Of a DNA stretch of 64,000 bases, positions 48,387 through 57,410 are shown in pieces. The notes under the pieces were generated by a model, which saw only the letters and a list, made by a program, of their open reading frames with translations, had not been told where the DNA came from and did not search any database. The position numbers were made by a program, and so were the translations under genes. Source of the DNA: Provencibacterium sp. (GTDB lineage: Bacteria > Bacillota > Clostridia > Oscillospirales > Ruminococcaceae); NCBI GenBank assembly GCA_022792175.1, contig JAAWAN010000023.1, positions 62,001 to 126,000 on the forward strand, read 5' to 3'. Positions within the stretch are counted from its first letter, which is position 1; each line of letters starts with the position of its first letter.

Positions 48387-50780
48387 CTATTTGAGCTCTA
48401 CAATGGTGACGCCGCTCTCTCCCTCGCCATAAACACCCAGCCGAAAGCCGCGCACCAGCCTGCAGCGGCGCAGGAAATTATGAACGGCCGTACGCAGAAC
48501 GCCGGTGCCCTTGCCGTGGATGACCGTTACCGTTTTCTGCCCGTTCATGACGCAGTTATCCAGAAACTGCTCGAGCGTCATAATCCCCTCCTCGGCATTC
48601 ATGCCGCGCATATCAAACTCGGTGGAGGCGCTGCGGGTGGCTTTCGATTCCACCGAACGCAGAACCCGCCCCCCTGCCGGCTGTTTTTTCTTTTTAGGCG
48701 GCTCGCTAAGGCGCAAATCCTCCTGCGGCACCTTTGTTTTGATAGCGCCCGCCTGCACATATACCTTGCCCGAGCCGTCAGCCGGCTGAAGCACCACCCC
48801 ATGCATCCCCAGCGAGACGATTTTGACGCTGTCCCCCTTTTCCAGCGGGCGGGGCAGAACATAGTTTTCTGATGAATCTGCCGGGCGGCTGACCGGGTTG
48901 GCCCGGTCCTCCATCGCCCGCACCCGGGAACGGTAGCCGGACTTTGCCTCCCCTACCCGGCGGCCAAAGTCCTCGGCCTCCTTCTGGCGGCGCAGCTCCT
49001 CGAGCTCCTCCAAGAGCTGCTCGCTGCGCCGGCGAACATCGCTGATAATGCGCCCCGCTTCGCTGCGGGCGCGGTTTATTTCCTTCTCCTTTTCTCCCTC
49101 GAGCTCCTGCTTAAAGGCGGCTATCCGATCGCGCTCCTGCTGCGCCTCTCCCCGCAGTTTCGCGGTCTGCTCCTGCTCGCGCTCAAGCGACTGGCGGGCC
49201 GCCTCCAGCTGAGCGACCACATCCTCAAACCGGGCGCTGTCGCTGGCGACATGGCCCTTCGCGCTCTCAATGACCTCCTCGGGCAGCCCCAGCCGCTGAC
49301 CGATGGCAAAGGCATTCGAGCGCCCGGGAACGCCGATGAGCAGCCGGTAGGTCGGGCGAAGGGTGGCAATATCAAACTCGCAGCAGGCGTTTTCAACGCC
49401 GGAGGTCTGCAGGGCATACATCTTCATTTCCGCATAGTGGGTGGTAGCGGCAATGCGCGCGCGGAAAAGCCGGAGCCGCTCGATAAGCGCCACGGCGAGC
49501 GCCGCTCCCTCTACCGGGTCGGTTCCCGCACCCAGCTCATCCATCAAAACCAGACTGCGGTCATCCGCCACCTCGAGAATCTGTACGATATTGGTCATAT
49601 GCGCGGAAAAGGTGGAGAGGCTCTGTTCGATCGACTGCTCATCCCCGATATCGGCAAGCACATAGTCAAAAACTGAAACCTCGCTCGACTCGCGCGCCGG
49701 AATCATCATCGCGCACATGGCCATCAGCGTTAAAAGGCCAAGCGTTTTCAGGGCGACCGTTTTGCCGCCGGTGTTCGGGCCGGTGATAACAAGCGTATCA
49801 AAATCGGTCCCCAAGCGGATATCAATCGGGATAATGGCATCCTTCGAAATGAGCGGGTGGCGCGCGCCGCTCAGGATGACCCCGCCATCCTCCCGCAGCT
49901 TCGGAATGACCCCCTCTATCTCCCGGCCATACCGCGCGCGGGCAAAAATGCCGTCCAGCGCAACCAGCCGCTGGAAGGAGGACATAATGCTGCCCGCACA
50001 GCTGCCGCACTCGGCCGAAAGCGCGCGGATAATCCGATCCATCTCCTGCAGCTCTTCGCTCTGCAGCAGTTTAATCTTATTATTGGCCTCTACAACGCCC
50101 GCCGGTTCGATAAATACTGTCTGCCCCGAGGCGGAGGTATCATGAATGAGACCCTTCACCTCGCCCCGGTGTTCAATTTTTACCGGAACGACATAACGTC
50201 CATCCCGCTGGGTGATAATCGCCTCCTGCAGATAGGGGAGATAGTGGGCCGAATGAACCATATGCTCCAGCTGCTCGCGCACCGAGGCCTGCGCCGAGCG
50301 GATTTTCCGGCGAATGGAAAGCAGCTCCGGGCTGGCGTCATCCGCCAGCTCCTCCTCCGAGATAATCGCCGCCGAGAGCAGCTCTTCGAGATAGCGGTTA
50401 TCCTGCAGACCGAAGAAAAGCTCATCAAGCGCCGTTTCCTTCTCCTCGCAGCGCTCGCGGTAGGCGCGCAGCGAGCGGATGTTGGAGAGCAGCCGTCCGA
50501 CTGCCAGAAGGTCCCGCAGCGAAAGGCTTGCGCCCACCTCGGCGCGCCGCAGCGGCAGATCACAGTTCTGCACATTATAAATCGCGGGCTCACCATAGCG
50601 CATGCAGAGCGAATAGGCCGCCTCGGTGCGCGCCATTTCCCCGCAGAGCTCCCGATAATCGCTGCAGGGGGAGAGCTTTAAAAGCTGCTCGCGGGTATCC
50701 GGACAGCCCGCAAAGGAAGAGAGCCGCTCGAGCACCTTGTCAAGCTCCAATATATGGGTATATTTCTGTGTATCCAGCAT
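48387..50780 (-). CDS. mutS2: Endonuclease MutS2
   Basis: MLDTQKYTHILELDKVLERLSSFAG...ITGPNTGGKTVALKTLGLLTLMAMCAMMIPA...LVLMDELGAGTDPVEGAALAVAL; C-terminal Smr domain FDMRGMNAEEGIMTLEQFLDNCVMNGQKTVTVIHGKGTGVLR. Start set to 50780. Confidence 0.95.
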   Translation of the reverse strand: MLDTQKYTHILELDKVLERLSSFAGCPDTREQLLKLSPCSDYRELCGEMARTEAAYSLCMRYGEPAIYNVQNCDLPLRRAEVGASLSLRDLLAVGRLLSNIRSLRAYRERCEEKETALDELFFGLQDNRYLEELLSAAIISEEELADDASPELLSIRRKIRSAQASVREQLEHMVHSAHYLPYLQEAIITQRDGRYVVPVKIEHRGEVKGLIHDTSASGQTVFIEPAGVVEANNKIKLLQSEELQEMDRIIRALSAECGSCAGSIMSSFQRLVALDGIFARARYGREIEGVIPKLREDGGVILSGARHPLISKDAIIPIDIRLGTDFDTLVITGPNTGGKTVALKTLGLLTLMAMCAMMIPARESSEVSVFDYVLADIGDEQSIEQSLSTFSAHMTNIVQILEVADDRSLVLMDELGAGTDPVEGAALAVALIERLRLFRARIAATTHYAEMKMYALQTSGVENACCEFDIATLRPTYRLLIGVPGRSNAFAIGQRLGLPEEVIESAKGHVASDSARFEDVVAQLEAARQSLEREQEQTAKLRGEAQQERDRIAAFKQELEGEKEKEINRARSEAGRIISDVRRRSEQLLEELEELRRQKEAEDFGRRVGEAKSGYRSRVRAMEDRANPVSRPADSSENYVLPRPLEKGDSVKIVSLGMHGVVLQPADGSGKVYVQAGAIKTKVPQEDLRLSEPPKKKKQPAGGRVLRSVESKATRSASTEFDMRGMNAEEGIMTLEQFLDNCVMNGQKTVTVIHGKGTGVLRTAVHNFLRRCRLVRGFRLGVYGEGESGVTIVELK

Positions 50781-50908
50781 AAAAACCTCCATGAGAGGCC
50801 AAACCCCTGGCCCCATTCTGTCCGTCTCCGAAAAGCCGCAAGCCCTCTCCCGGTCTTTTGGAGAAAAAATACGAAAGAAATAAGCCGCCTTCTGCACAGC
50901 GCGGCAGC

Positions 50909-51658
50909 TTACCCACAAAGGGTATGATAGAAATCCAGTGTCCGATAGGAGCGGGAGAGCTGCGTTTGTATGTAGCGCTCGCTCAACATACAGAGTTCCC
51001 TTTGGGAGGGCTCGGAAAGCGAAAAGGCAAAGAGCTTTCCCGCTTCGGAATAGAGAATATGGCGCATCGCCGCGAGCACCGGCGGCGAAAGGGGCAGCCC
51101 CTCGCGCACCCCCTCCTGCTGCGCACAACGCCCGCAGAGCAGCTCCCCGCCGCCGGGCAGCAGCCGGAAATCCTCCCCCGCATAGCACCCGCAGCTTCTG
51201 CAGGCAACCAGATCCGGCTGATAACCGGAGAGCGATATCTGGCGCAGCTCAAAAACCGGCTTTAAAAAATCCGGCGTGCGGCGTCCGGTCTCCAGCAGGT
51301 GCAGGCAGTTTAACAGCAGCTGCAGCTGCATGGGCGCCTTCTCCTCAGCCGGAGAAGTGTCTGCCGAGAGCTCGCACAGATAGCTTGCCAGCGCGAACTT
51401 CTCAATATCCTGCCGGACGCCGAAAAAAATCTTGTTGGTGTCGGCGCTGTCCACCGAATAGCGTTCCCTGTTTTTAAAAAGGACAAAGCGGGAGTAGCTG
51501 AGAAGCTCGGTCGAACCGCAAAGCCTGCTTCCGGGCTTTCTCGCTCCCCCCGCATAAGCGCGGATTACACCCGCTTCATTGGAAAGAATCGTAACAATCC
51601 GGTCGGTCTCCCTCATATTGAGAGAAGCCAACACCAGTCCATCCGTTGTCAAGCGCAT
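50909..51658 (-). CDS. recO: DNA repair protein RecO
   Basis: MRLTTDGLVLASLNMRETDRIVTILSNEAGVIRAYAGGARKPGSRLCGSTELLSYSRFVLFK...; zinc-type cysteines CRSCG...CGRC. Start 51658 (or MKRP at 51670). Confidence 0.92.
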   Translation of the reverse strand: MRLTTDGLVLASLNMRETDRIVTILSNEAGVIRAYAGGARKPGSRLCGSTELLSYSRFVLFKNRERYSVDSADTNKIFFGVRQDIEKFALASYLCELSADTSPAEEKAPMQLQLLLNCLHLLETGRRTPDFLKPVFELRQISLSGYQPDLVACRSCGCYAGEDFRLLPGGGELLCGRCAQQEGVREGLPLSPPVLAAMRHILYSEAGKLFAFSLSEPSQRELCMLSERYIQTQLSRSYRTLDFYHTLCG

Positions 51659-51776
51659 CGGCCGTTTCATCCTCCATCGCGGCCGGAGCAAAACCGCTTT
51701 GCAGCTTCGCATAGCGAAGATAATCCTCTACCCTGCCTGTGTGCAGGAAAAGCTCCCATGCTGCCTGTCTGTTCAA
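51576..51776 (-). CDS. YqzL-like small protein, TTG start, 3' end overlapping recO
   Basis: Initiator-Met then NRQAAWELFLHTGRVEDYLRYAKLQ resembles YqzL; SD gaggagg 7 nt before TTG; located between era and recO as in Bacillus. Confidence 0.65.
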   Translation of the reverse strand: MNRQAAWELFLHTGRVEDYLRYAKLQSGFAPAAMEDETADALDNGWTGVGFSQYEGDRPDCYDSFQ

Positions 51777-51845
51777 GGGAAAACCTCCTCACAAGAAAGA
51801 ACTCTGCAAGAAGTAGTGTTTCCATCAAACTGAGAGGGTATCAAA

Positions 51846-51947
51846 GGGAAATTCATGCAGATAACCGGATAGTTTCCAAAATTTCTGCGGAATCTCCCTT
51901 CGGGAAATTCATACAGATAACCGGATAGTTTCCAAAATTCCGCAGAA
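51846..51947. repeat. Two-copy direct repeat (38-bp core, 56-bp period, one mismatch) with 10-bp inverted repeats
   Basis: gggaaattcat[g/a]cagataaccggatagtttccaaaatt at 51846-51883 and 51902-51939; ttctgcggaa (51883-51892) / ttccgcagaa (51938-51947). Confidence 0.9.
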
Positions 51948-51996
51948 AAGGCGACCTCTCCCATTTAGCTGCATGTTCTTTTATTGCGCAGCCCGA

Positions 51997-52887
51997 TTAT
52001 TTAAATCCCAGCTGACGCATGGTTTTTTCATCCTGCCTCCAGTCGTCCCGCACCTTGACCCAGCACTGCAGGTTTATCTTTTCTCCCAGAAAATGCTCAA
52101 TTTCCGCACGGGAGAGGGAGGCAATCTTTTTGAGCATGCCGCCTCCCTTGCCGATGATAATCCCTTTATGGCTCTGCTTTTCGCAGACGATAGTCGCATC
52201 AATATCATAAAGCGGGCGGTCCTCCCGCTCGTGCATGCGCTCGATGGTAACGGCGGTGCCATGCGGTACCTCGTCCTGCAGATTCTGCAGCAGCTTTTCG
52301 CGGATAATCTCCGCGACAATCACCCTCTCCGGCTGGTCGGTCAGCGTATCCTCCTCAAAAAAATGCGGGGAGGGTCCGGCCATTGCGCAAAGAGTACGAC
52401 AAAGAATATCCACCCCTTCCCCCGTTTTGGCGCTTAAGGGGATGATCTCATCAAACTCATAAAGCTCGCTCCAAAGCCGGATGCGCTCGAGCAGCAGCTC
52501 CTTTCGCGAAAGGGTATCCACCTTGTTGATAGCTAAGATACAGCGTTCCCCCGCCTCGCGGATGGATTTTAAGAGCGCATGCTCGGCGGCCGTTATCTCC
52601 CCCTGCGCCTCAGTAACAAGCACAGCAATATCCCCGTCCGCCACCGTTTCCTGCACCTGTTCGACCATATACCGGCTCAGGCGGGTCTTCGGCTTGTGCA
52701 GGCCGGGCGTATCGGTAAAAACCAGCTGAGTCTCCTGCAGCGTTAAAACGCCGGTGATGCGGGTGCGGGTTGTCTGCGGACGGGCAGTCACAATGGCTAT
52801 TTTCTCGCCGAGCAGACGGTTCATCAGCGAGGATTTGCCCACATTGGGCCTTCCTACAATCGCCACAAAGGCTGATTTTGTTTCCAT
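51997..52887 (-). CDS. era: GTPase Era
   Basis: METKSAFVAIVGRPNVGKSSLMNRLLGEKIAIVTARPQTTRTRITGV...DTPGLHKPKTRLSRYMVEQV...NKVDTL; KH domain GIIIGKGGGMLKKIASLSRAEIEHFLGEKINLQCWVKVRDDWR. Start set to 52887. Confidence 0.97.
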   Translation of the reverse strand: METKSAFVAIVGRPNVGKSSLMNRLLGEKIAIVTARPQTTRTRITGVLTLQETQLVFTDTPGLHKPKTRLSRYMVEQVQETVADGDIAVLVTEAQGEITAAEHALLKSIREAGERCILAINKVDTLSRKELLLERIRLWSELYEFDEIIPLSAKTGEGVDILCRTLCAMAGPSPHFFEEDTLTDQPERVIVAEIIREKLLQNLQDEVPHGTAVTIERMHEREDRPLYDIDATIVCEKQSHKGIIIGKGGGMLKKIASLSRAEIEHFLGEKINLQCWVKVRDDWRQDEKTMRQLGFK

Positions 52888-53024
52888 AAAACCTTTTTGC
52901 AGGCACTTGCAGGGCAAACGGCCTTCTGCCGCACCCTCAGCCTGCCGGGGATGAAAGCCCCGCGCTCCTTTCTGCATAAAAGCCCTTCGCCGGCAGGGCG
53001 ATAAAGCGGCTACGAAAGCCGGAC

Positions 53025-53933
53025 TCAGTTTTTTAGAATAAACAGCCCGTTGCCTGTTCCAGGCTGCTTTCCGGAAAGCAGCCACCCTTTATAGGCGCGC
53101 TGCAGCGAGGTTTCCTCCGGGAGATTGGCCGTATCCGAGCAGTCCGGCAGGCCAAATATCCGCCAGAGGTCGCTTCCCTGCGGATCGGTACGGGAGGCAT
53201 AGATATCAAAATCATCCATAAATTCCAGAATATGTGAATGAGCGGGCAAAAACTCCCAGTGCTCGGGAAAAAGCAGCCAGGAATTGCAGATAAACACCGT
53301 TTCTCCGCCCGGGAAGGCATCGGCAAAAAATTCCTGAGCCAGCCGGTAGGAATGCAGGCACTGCTCATGCAGCAGCGGCCCGCTCGAAGGGATATGCATA
53401 TTGATCGCCTGCTGCACGCCGGGCGGCGGCGTTCTGCCGGCCTGCATATAGCCCTCCGGAACCGGCCTCAGCTCAAACTGCAGCCGCCCGAGGGTGAAGC
53501 GCGTTAAATCAAAAAATCCGGAAAACCACCCGGAGACAAAGCTCCCCCAAATGCCGCGCACCTTATGGCATTCATACAGCTTCCATTTAAGGTCCATCAG
53601 GCTCTCCCGGCAGAGCCTTTCCGGCAGATTCTGCTGCGCATAGTAGAGGTAAAGCTGAGGAACAAAGCAGATAAACAGCAGCAGCGAAGCCGTTTCTACC
53701 GGAATATTTTCCTGCCCGCAGGCAGCTTTCAGCTCCTCCAGAATGCCGAGATAATCCAGCTGCGGGCTTTGCGCATAGCGCTCCCCCGCCTTTACAAAAA
53801 CTTCCCGGACAAGGGAGGTTTTCTCTATTGCCGCATAAACGGCCAGCAGCTCCTGCTGCGCCTCTGCGGGATACCCGCATTCCCCGCAAAAGCGGGCGAT
53901 TTTCTCTTTCATACTTCCTCCAAACCGGCTCAT
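53025..53933 (-). CDS. Acyltransferase-like (DUF5596-type) protein
   Basis: Resembles the clostridial two-domain 'acyltransferase domain-containing' proteins (LGRLQFELRPV...INMHIPSSGPL...EQCLHSYRLAQEFFADAFPG...FICNSWLLFPEH...SNILEFM-like segment); family call from memory. Confidence 0.6.
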   Translation of the reverse strand: MSRFGGSMKEKIARFCGECGYPAEAQQELLAVYAAIEKTSLVREVFVKAGERYAQSPQLDYLGILEELKAACGQENIPVETASLLLFICFVPQLYLYYAQQNLPERLCRESLMDLKWKLYECHKVRGIWGSFVSGWFSGFFDLTRFTLGRLQFELRPVPEGYMQAGRTPPPGVQQAINMHIPSSGPLLHEQCLHSYRLAQEFFADAFPGGETVFICNSWLLFPEHWEFLPAHSHILEFMDDFDIYASRTDPQGSDLWRIFGLPDCSDTANLPEETSLQRAYKGWLLSGKQPGTGNGLFILKN

Positions 53934-54397
53934 CTGTCCTTATATCCCCAAACAAAGCCGAGGCCAAAAACAGCATAAGCCAACACACACAGCCAAAACG
54001 CCAACGGTTTTGCCCGCATAAACTCCCCTATATTCCGAAGGCCCGCAGGGTTCAGAAAAAAGAGCAGACCAATAATGGCTGCGGCTGCGGCCGTTACCAG
54101 CACTGCGCCCGCTGCCATATCCTTCGCCAGCCCTGCCTGCTTATGGTAGCCCGGAGAGAGCAGGTCCACCACCCGCTCAACCGCCGTATTCATCAGCTCG
54201 GCCGAGATGACCAGTGCAAAGAGTAGGAAAATGACCGCCCACTGCACCGCTGAAAAATCATAGAAAACCGACAGCAGCAAAACGCCCACCGCGGCTGTCA
54301 GATGGATACGAAAATTCCGTTCGCTGCCCATGCAGCGGATAATCCCGCGAAAGGCGCAGCGAAAGCTGCGCCCAAGAGAAGCGAGAGGCCGGTTCAT
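53930..54397 (-). CDS. dgkA: Diacylglycerol/undecaprenol kinase
   Basis: LGRSFRCAFRGIIRCMGSERNFRIHLTAAV...WAVIFLLFALVISAELMNTAVERVVDLLSPGYHKQAGLAKDMAAGAVLVTAAAAAIIG. Confidence 0.93.
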   Translation of the reverse strand: MNRPLASLGRSFRCAFRGIIRCMGSERNFRIHLTAAVGVLLLSVFYDFSAVQWAVIFLLFALVISAELMNTAVERVVDLLSPGYHKQAGLAKDMAAGAVLVTAAAAAIIGLLFFLNPAGLRNIGEFMRAKPLAFWLCVLAYAVFGLGFVWGYKDR

Positions 54398-54897
54398 TCC
54401 TCATCAAAAACATAGCTGGCGCCCTGCGGCAGGCCGAGCTTGGTGAGAACCGATTCCTCCTTTTCGCGCATGCGCACCTGCTCAAGCCCGCCGGCCTCAT
54501 GGTCATAGCCCAGCAGATGGAGCATCGAATGCACCGTTAAATAGCTGATCTCCCGGCGCAGCGAATGCCCATAGCGCTCAGCCTGTTCCATCGCCTTGGC
54601 CACCGAAATAACGATATCCCCCAGCATATAGCAGCCGGTATCGTTGTTGATGTCATATTCCCCATTGTCGGAATTTGGAAAGGAGAGCACATCGGTGACA
54701 GCATCCTTATCGCGAAATTCCTTGTTCAGCTTGCGGATTTCCTCATTATCGATAAAGCTGACGCTGACCTCTGCCGGCTTATCAAACCCTTCCATTTCCA
54801 ATACGGCATGACAGCTCCGGCGGATAAGCAGCCGAATCCCGGTCGGCACTTTTACTTCCTTTTGCCTGTCTGAAATCATTACTTTAACAACACTCAT
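54394..54897 (-). CDS. ybeY: Endoribonuclease YbeY
   Basis: SVSFIDNEEIRKLNKEFRDKDAVTDVLSFP...LGDIVISVAKAMEQAERYGHSLRREISYLTVHSMLHLLGYDHE. Confidence 0.96.
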   Translation of the reverse strand: MSVVKVMISDRQKEVKVPTGIRLLIRRSCHAVLEMEGFDKPAEVSVSFIDNEEIRKLNKEFRDKDAVTDVLSFPNSDNGEYDINNDTGCYMLGDIVISVAKAMEQAERYGHSLRREISYLTVHSMLHLLGYDHEAGGLEQVRMREKEESVLTKLGLPQGASYVFDEE

Positions 54898-54900
54898 AGC

Positions 54901-55866
54901 CTATACCGTTTGCCCTCCTCGATTATAGCGTTCATATGCTTTAATAATGTCCTGCACCAGCCGATGGCGCACAACATCCTTTTCGGTAAAATAGCAGATG
55001 GCAATATCCTCTACCCTTTTGAGAATTTTTATCGCCTGCTTGAGCCCGCTCGTTTTGCCCTCCGGAAGATCGATCTGGGTGATATCCCCGGTAATTACCG
55101 CCTTGGAGTTCGCCCCGAGGCGGGTCAGAAACATCTTCATCTGCTCGCTGCTGGTGTTCTGCGCTTCATCCAGAATAATGAAGGAATCATCCAGCGTGCG
55201 CCCGCGCATATAGGCCAGCGGGGCTACCTCAATGTTCCCCCGCTCCTGCAGGCGCGCGAAGCCCTCCGCTCCCAGCATGTCAAACAGCGCATCATAAAGC
55301 GGGCGCAGGTAGGGATCCACCTTGGTCTGCAGGTCCCCCGGCAGAAAGCCGAGCTTCTCGCCCGCTTCCACGGCCGGCCGGGTCAGAATAATCCGGCTGA
55401 CCTCATGGTCCTTGTAGGCGCGTACCGCCCGCGCGACCGCCAGATAGGTCTTGCCCGTTCCTGCCGGCCCTACGCCGAAGACGATGGTGTTTTTGGATAT
55501 GGCGTCGTTATACTGCTTCTGCCCGAGGGTGCGGGGCCTCAGCGGCCTGCCCTTCGCCGTTATGCAGATGCAGTCTGCTCCCAGTGCCTCCAGCTCCTTC
55601 TCGCTGCCCTCCCGCACCATCTGAATACAGTAGCGCACCGCCTGGTCGCTGAGCGCCTCTCCCCGCCGCAACGCATCCAGCAGGGCGGATACCGTTCGGC
55701 TGCAGAGCTCGACCGAATGCTCATCTCCGCTGATTTTGAGCGCCTCGGCACGGTTCACCATGCTGACGCCGAACTCCCGCTCCAGCAGCCGGATATTCCC
55801 ATCAAACTGGCCAAACAGCGCGAGGGCATGTTCAACGCTTCCAATTTCAATTGTTTTTTCCGACAT
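54901..55866 (-). CDS. phoH: PhoH family ATPase
   Basis: VFGVGPAGTGKTYLAVARAVRAYKDHEVSRIILTRPAVEAGEKLGFLPGDLQTKVDPYLRPLYDAL...FIILDEAQNTSSEQMKMFLTRLG...KAVITGDITQIDLP. Confidence 0.97.
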   Translation of the reverse strand: MSEKTIEIGSVEHALALFGQFDGNIRLLEREFGVSMVNRAEALKISGDEHSVELCSRTVSALLDALRRGEALSDQAVRYCIQMVREGSEKELEALGADCICITAKGRPLRPRTLGQKQYNDAISKNTIVFGVGPAGTGKTYLAVARAVRAYKDHEVSRIILTRPAVEAGEKLGFLPGDLQTKVDPYLRPLYDALFDMLGAEGFARLQERGNIEVAPLAYMRGRTLDDSFIILDEAQNTSSEQMKMFLTRLGANSKAVITGDITQIDLPEGKTSGLKQAIKILKRVEDIAICYFTEKDVVRHRLVQDIIKAYERYNRGGQTV

Positions 55867-56209
55867 TTTGCAGCAATGACTCCTCCGTTATTTTTCACCG
55901 GCAGCCAGAACATTTTTCGCCTCTGCAGAGCTGTGGCGGATAGCCGCCGCCGGCCTTTCCCCACAAAAGGGCAGCTTCTATCCTGCTATATGCTATTATA
56001 GCATACTTTTGAGGCAGGCGCTGAATTCATTTCAGAAATTAACAGAATATTCAACTTATTTTAGATAGCTTCGCTATTTTTCATCCGCTGCTTTTACCAT
56101 TACGCCCTTCAGGCAGATATGCCTTTCCTTTCCCGGTTTTCATCTCTATTTTAGCATAGCATTTAAAAAAATACTGCCCAAAACTGCAGGCTGAAATCCG
56201 TCGCACACA

Positions 56210-56250
56210 AAAAGAGATTGTAAAAAACGCAAGCGTTTTTACAATCTCTT
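56210..56250. terminator. Strong bidirectional hairpin terminator
   Basis: aagagattgtaaaaaacgc aa gcgtttttacaatctctt near-perfect palindrome. Confidence 0.75.
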
Positions 56251-56411
56251 CTGAAAAAATCCTTTAAGCCAAACCGATGAGCTGAATTTCGCATCTAAAA
56301 GCGCATTTTTCCAGCTTCTGCAACCCGGGAATGCGTTTTACCAGCCCCTTCTCCAAAGCAATGCCGGAAGCCGGCCGCTTCCACAAAAGACATATCTGCC
56401 CAAAGGCAGCC

Positions 56412-57410
56412 TTACTGCCCCTGCAAAAGAGCTGCCAGAACAAAATAGGAGGTGGTGCCCTCCTGATAGACAGGGTCTCCCGGCGGCAGCTTCAGGATAC
56501 GGTCGGAGCTGCTCTGGTCCAAAAAATGCACCTGGCCAAAGGCCTCGGCATTTTTCATAAACACCTTGAGCGAATGCGGAGAATCCACATGGTCATCGTT
56601 AAAATGAGAAACGGCGATATAATCGGACTCCTCTATCGCGCGCCGGGTCTCCTCATCGCGCTGCGCCGTCTGCTCCGGCATGAGATAATGGGAAAAATCT
56701 ATGCTGCAGACGAGCAGCGCCCGCTTCTCCTTCAGATATCCGGCAATCTCCGAGGCCAGCGCCTGTACCCGCTCCTCTTCGGCCGTGTTCTGTAAAAGCA
56801 CCATCGAAACACAGACACCGGGCAGATAGTATTGCACATAGGGGATGAGTCCGGCGATCGCATGATCCTTTTCCATGGCCGCCTCATCAGCCGCGGCCGC
56901 AATCTGCCCGTTTTCTGTCAGCCGCCGGGTAAACTCCAGATTGTTGTCAAGCGTGCCAAACGGCGTTTTCCATCCCGCGCGGGCAGTGGTTATCCGGTTT
57001 TGGGTCGCATAATGGCTGGGGCCGACGAGAATAACGCTCTCATAGGGTGTTTCATTTTGCGCGGCACGGGCGAAAAAAGCGGCAATCATTCTTCCGGCCA
57101 GTAGATGGTGCGGGACTACCCCTGCGCGCAGGTCCCCCTTTGCCGGATAGGCCTCTATCCCGTTTACCGACTGCAGAAAGGATGCCTCCTCATAGTAACC
57201 GCAGGAAAGCAGCGGCGCGGAAACCCCGGACACGGCAGCGCCAAAAGCGGCAGTCGGCGGCCCCGCCTGCTTCCCGGTGCCCGAAGCCTCCGAATTTTCC
57301 TGTGCCGCCGGGGAGGGGAGGCCGTGCTTTGTCCTTTCTGACGGGGAAGCCGCTGGCAGCGCCAAAAGCAGGCAGGCCGCTAAGGCCGCACAAAGCCGGC
57401 GGCTACTCAT
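56412..57410 (-). CDS. AmmeMemoRadiSam system protein B / Memo-family protein with signal peptide
   Basis: SRRLCAALAACLLLALPAASPS signal; GVVPHHLLAGRMIAAFF, VILVGPSHYA, SIDFSHYLMPEQTAQRDEETRRAI, DDHVDSPHSLKVFMKNAEA. Confidence 0.85.
   Translation of the reverse strand: MSSRRLCAALAACLLLALPAASPSERTKHGLPSPAAQENSEASGTGKQAGPPTAAFGAAVSGVSAPLLSCGYYEEASFLQSVNGIEAYPAKGDLRAGVVPHHLLAGRMIAAFFARAAQNETPYESVILVGPSHYATQNRITTARAGWKTPFGTLDNNLEFTRRLTENGQIAAAADEAAMEKDHAIAGLIPYVQYYLPGVCVSMVLLQNTAEEERVQALASEIAGYLKEKRALLVCSIDFSHYLMPEQTAQRDEETRRAIEESDYIAVSHFNDDHVDSPHSLKVFMKNAEAFGQVHFLDQSSSDRILKLPPGDPVYQEGTTSYFVLAALLQGQ

Noticed and set aside
51846-51947. CRISPR array
   Set aside because: Only two repeat copies 18 nt apart; no spacers of usual size and no cas genes.
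51773-51964. Minus-strand 63-aa ORF MGEVAFSAEFWKLSGYLYEFPEGRFRRNFGNYPVICMNFP...
   Set aside because: Made entirely of the 56-bp-period repeat read in two different frames; no evidence of coding conservation.
54910-56001. Plus-strand ORF (363 aa) opposite phoH
   Set aside because: Antisense shadow of a highly conserved ATPase.
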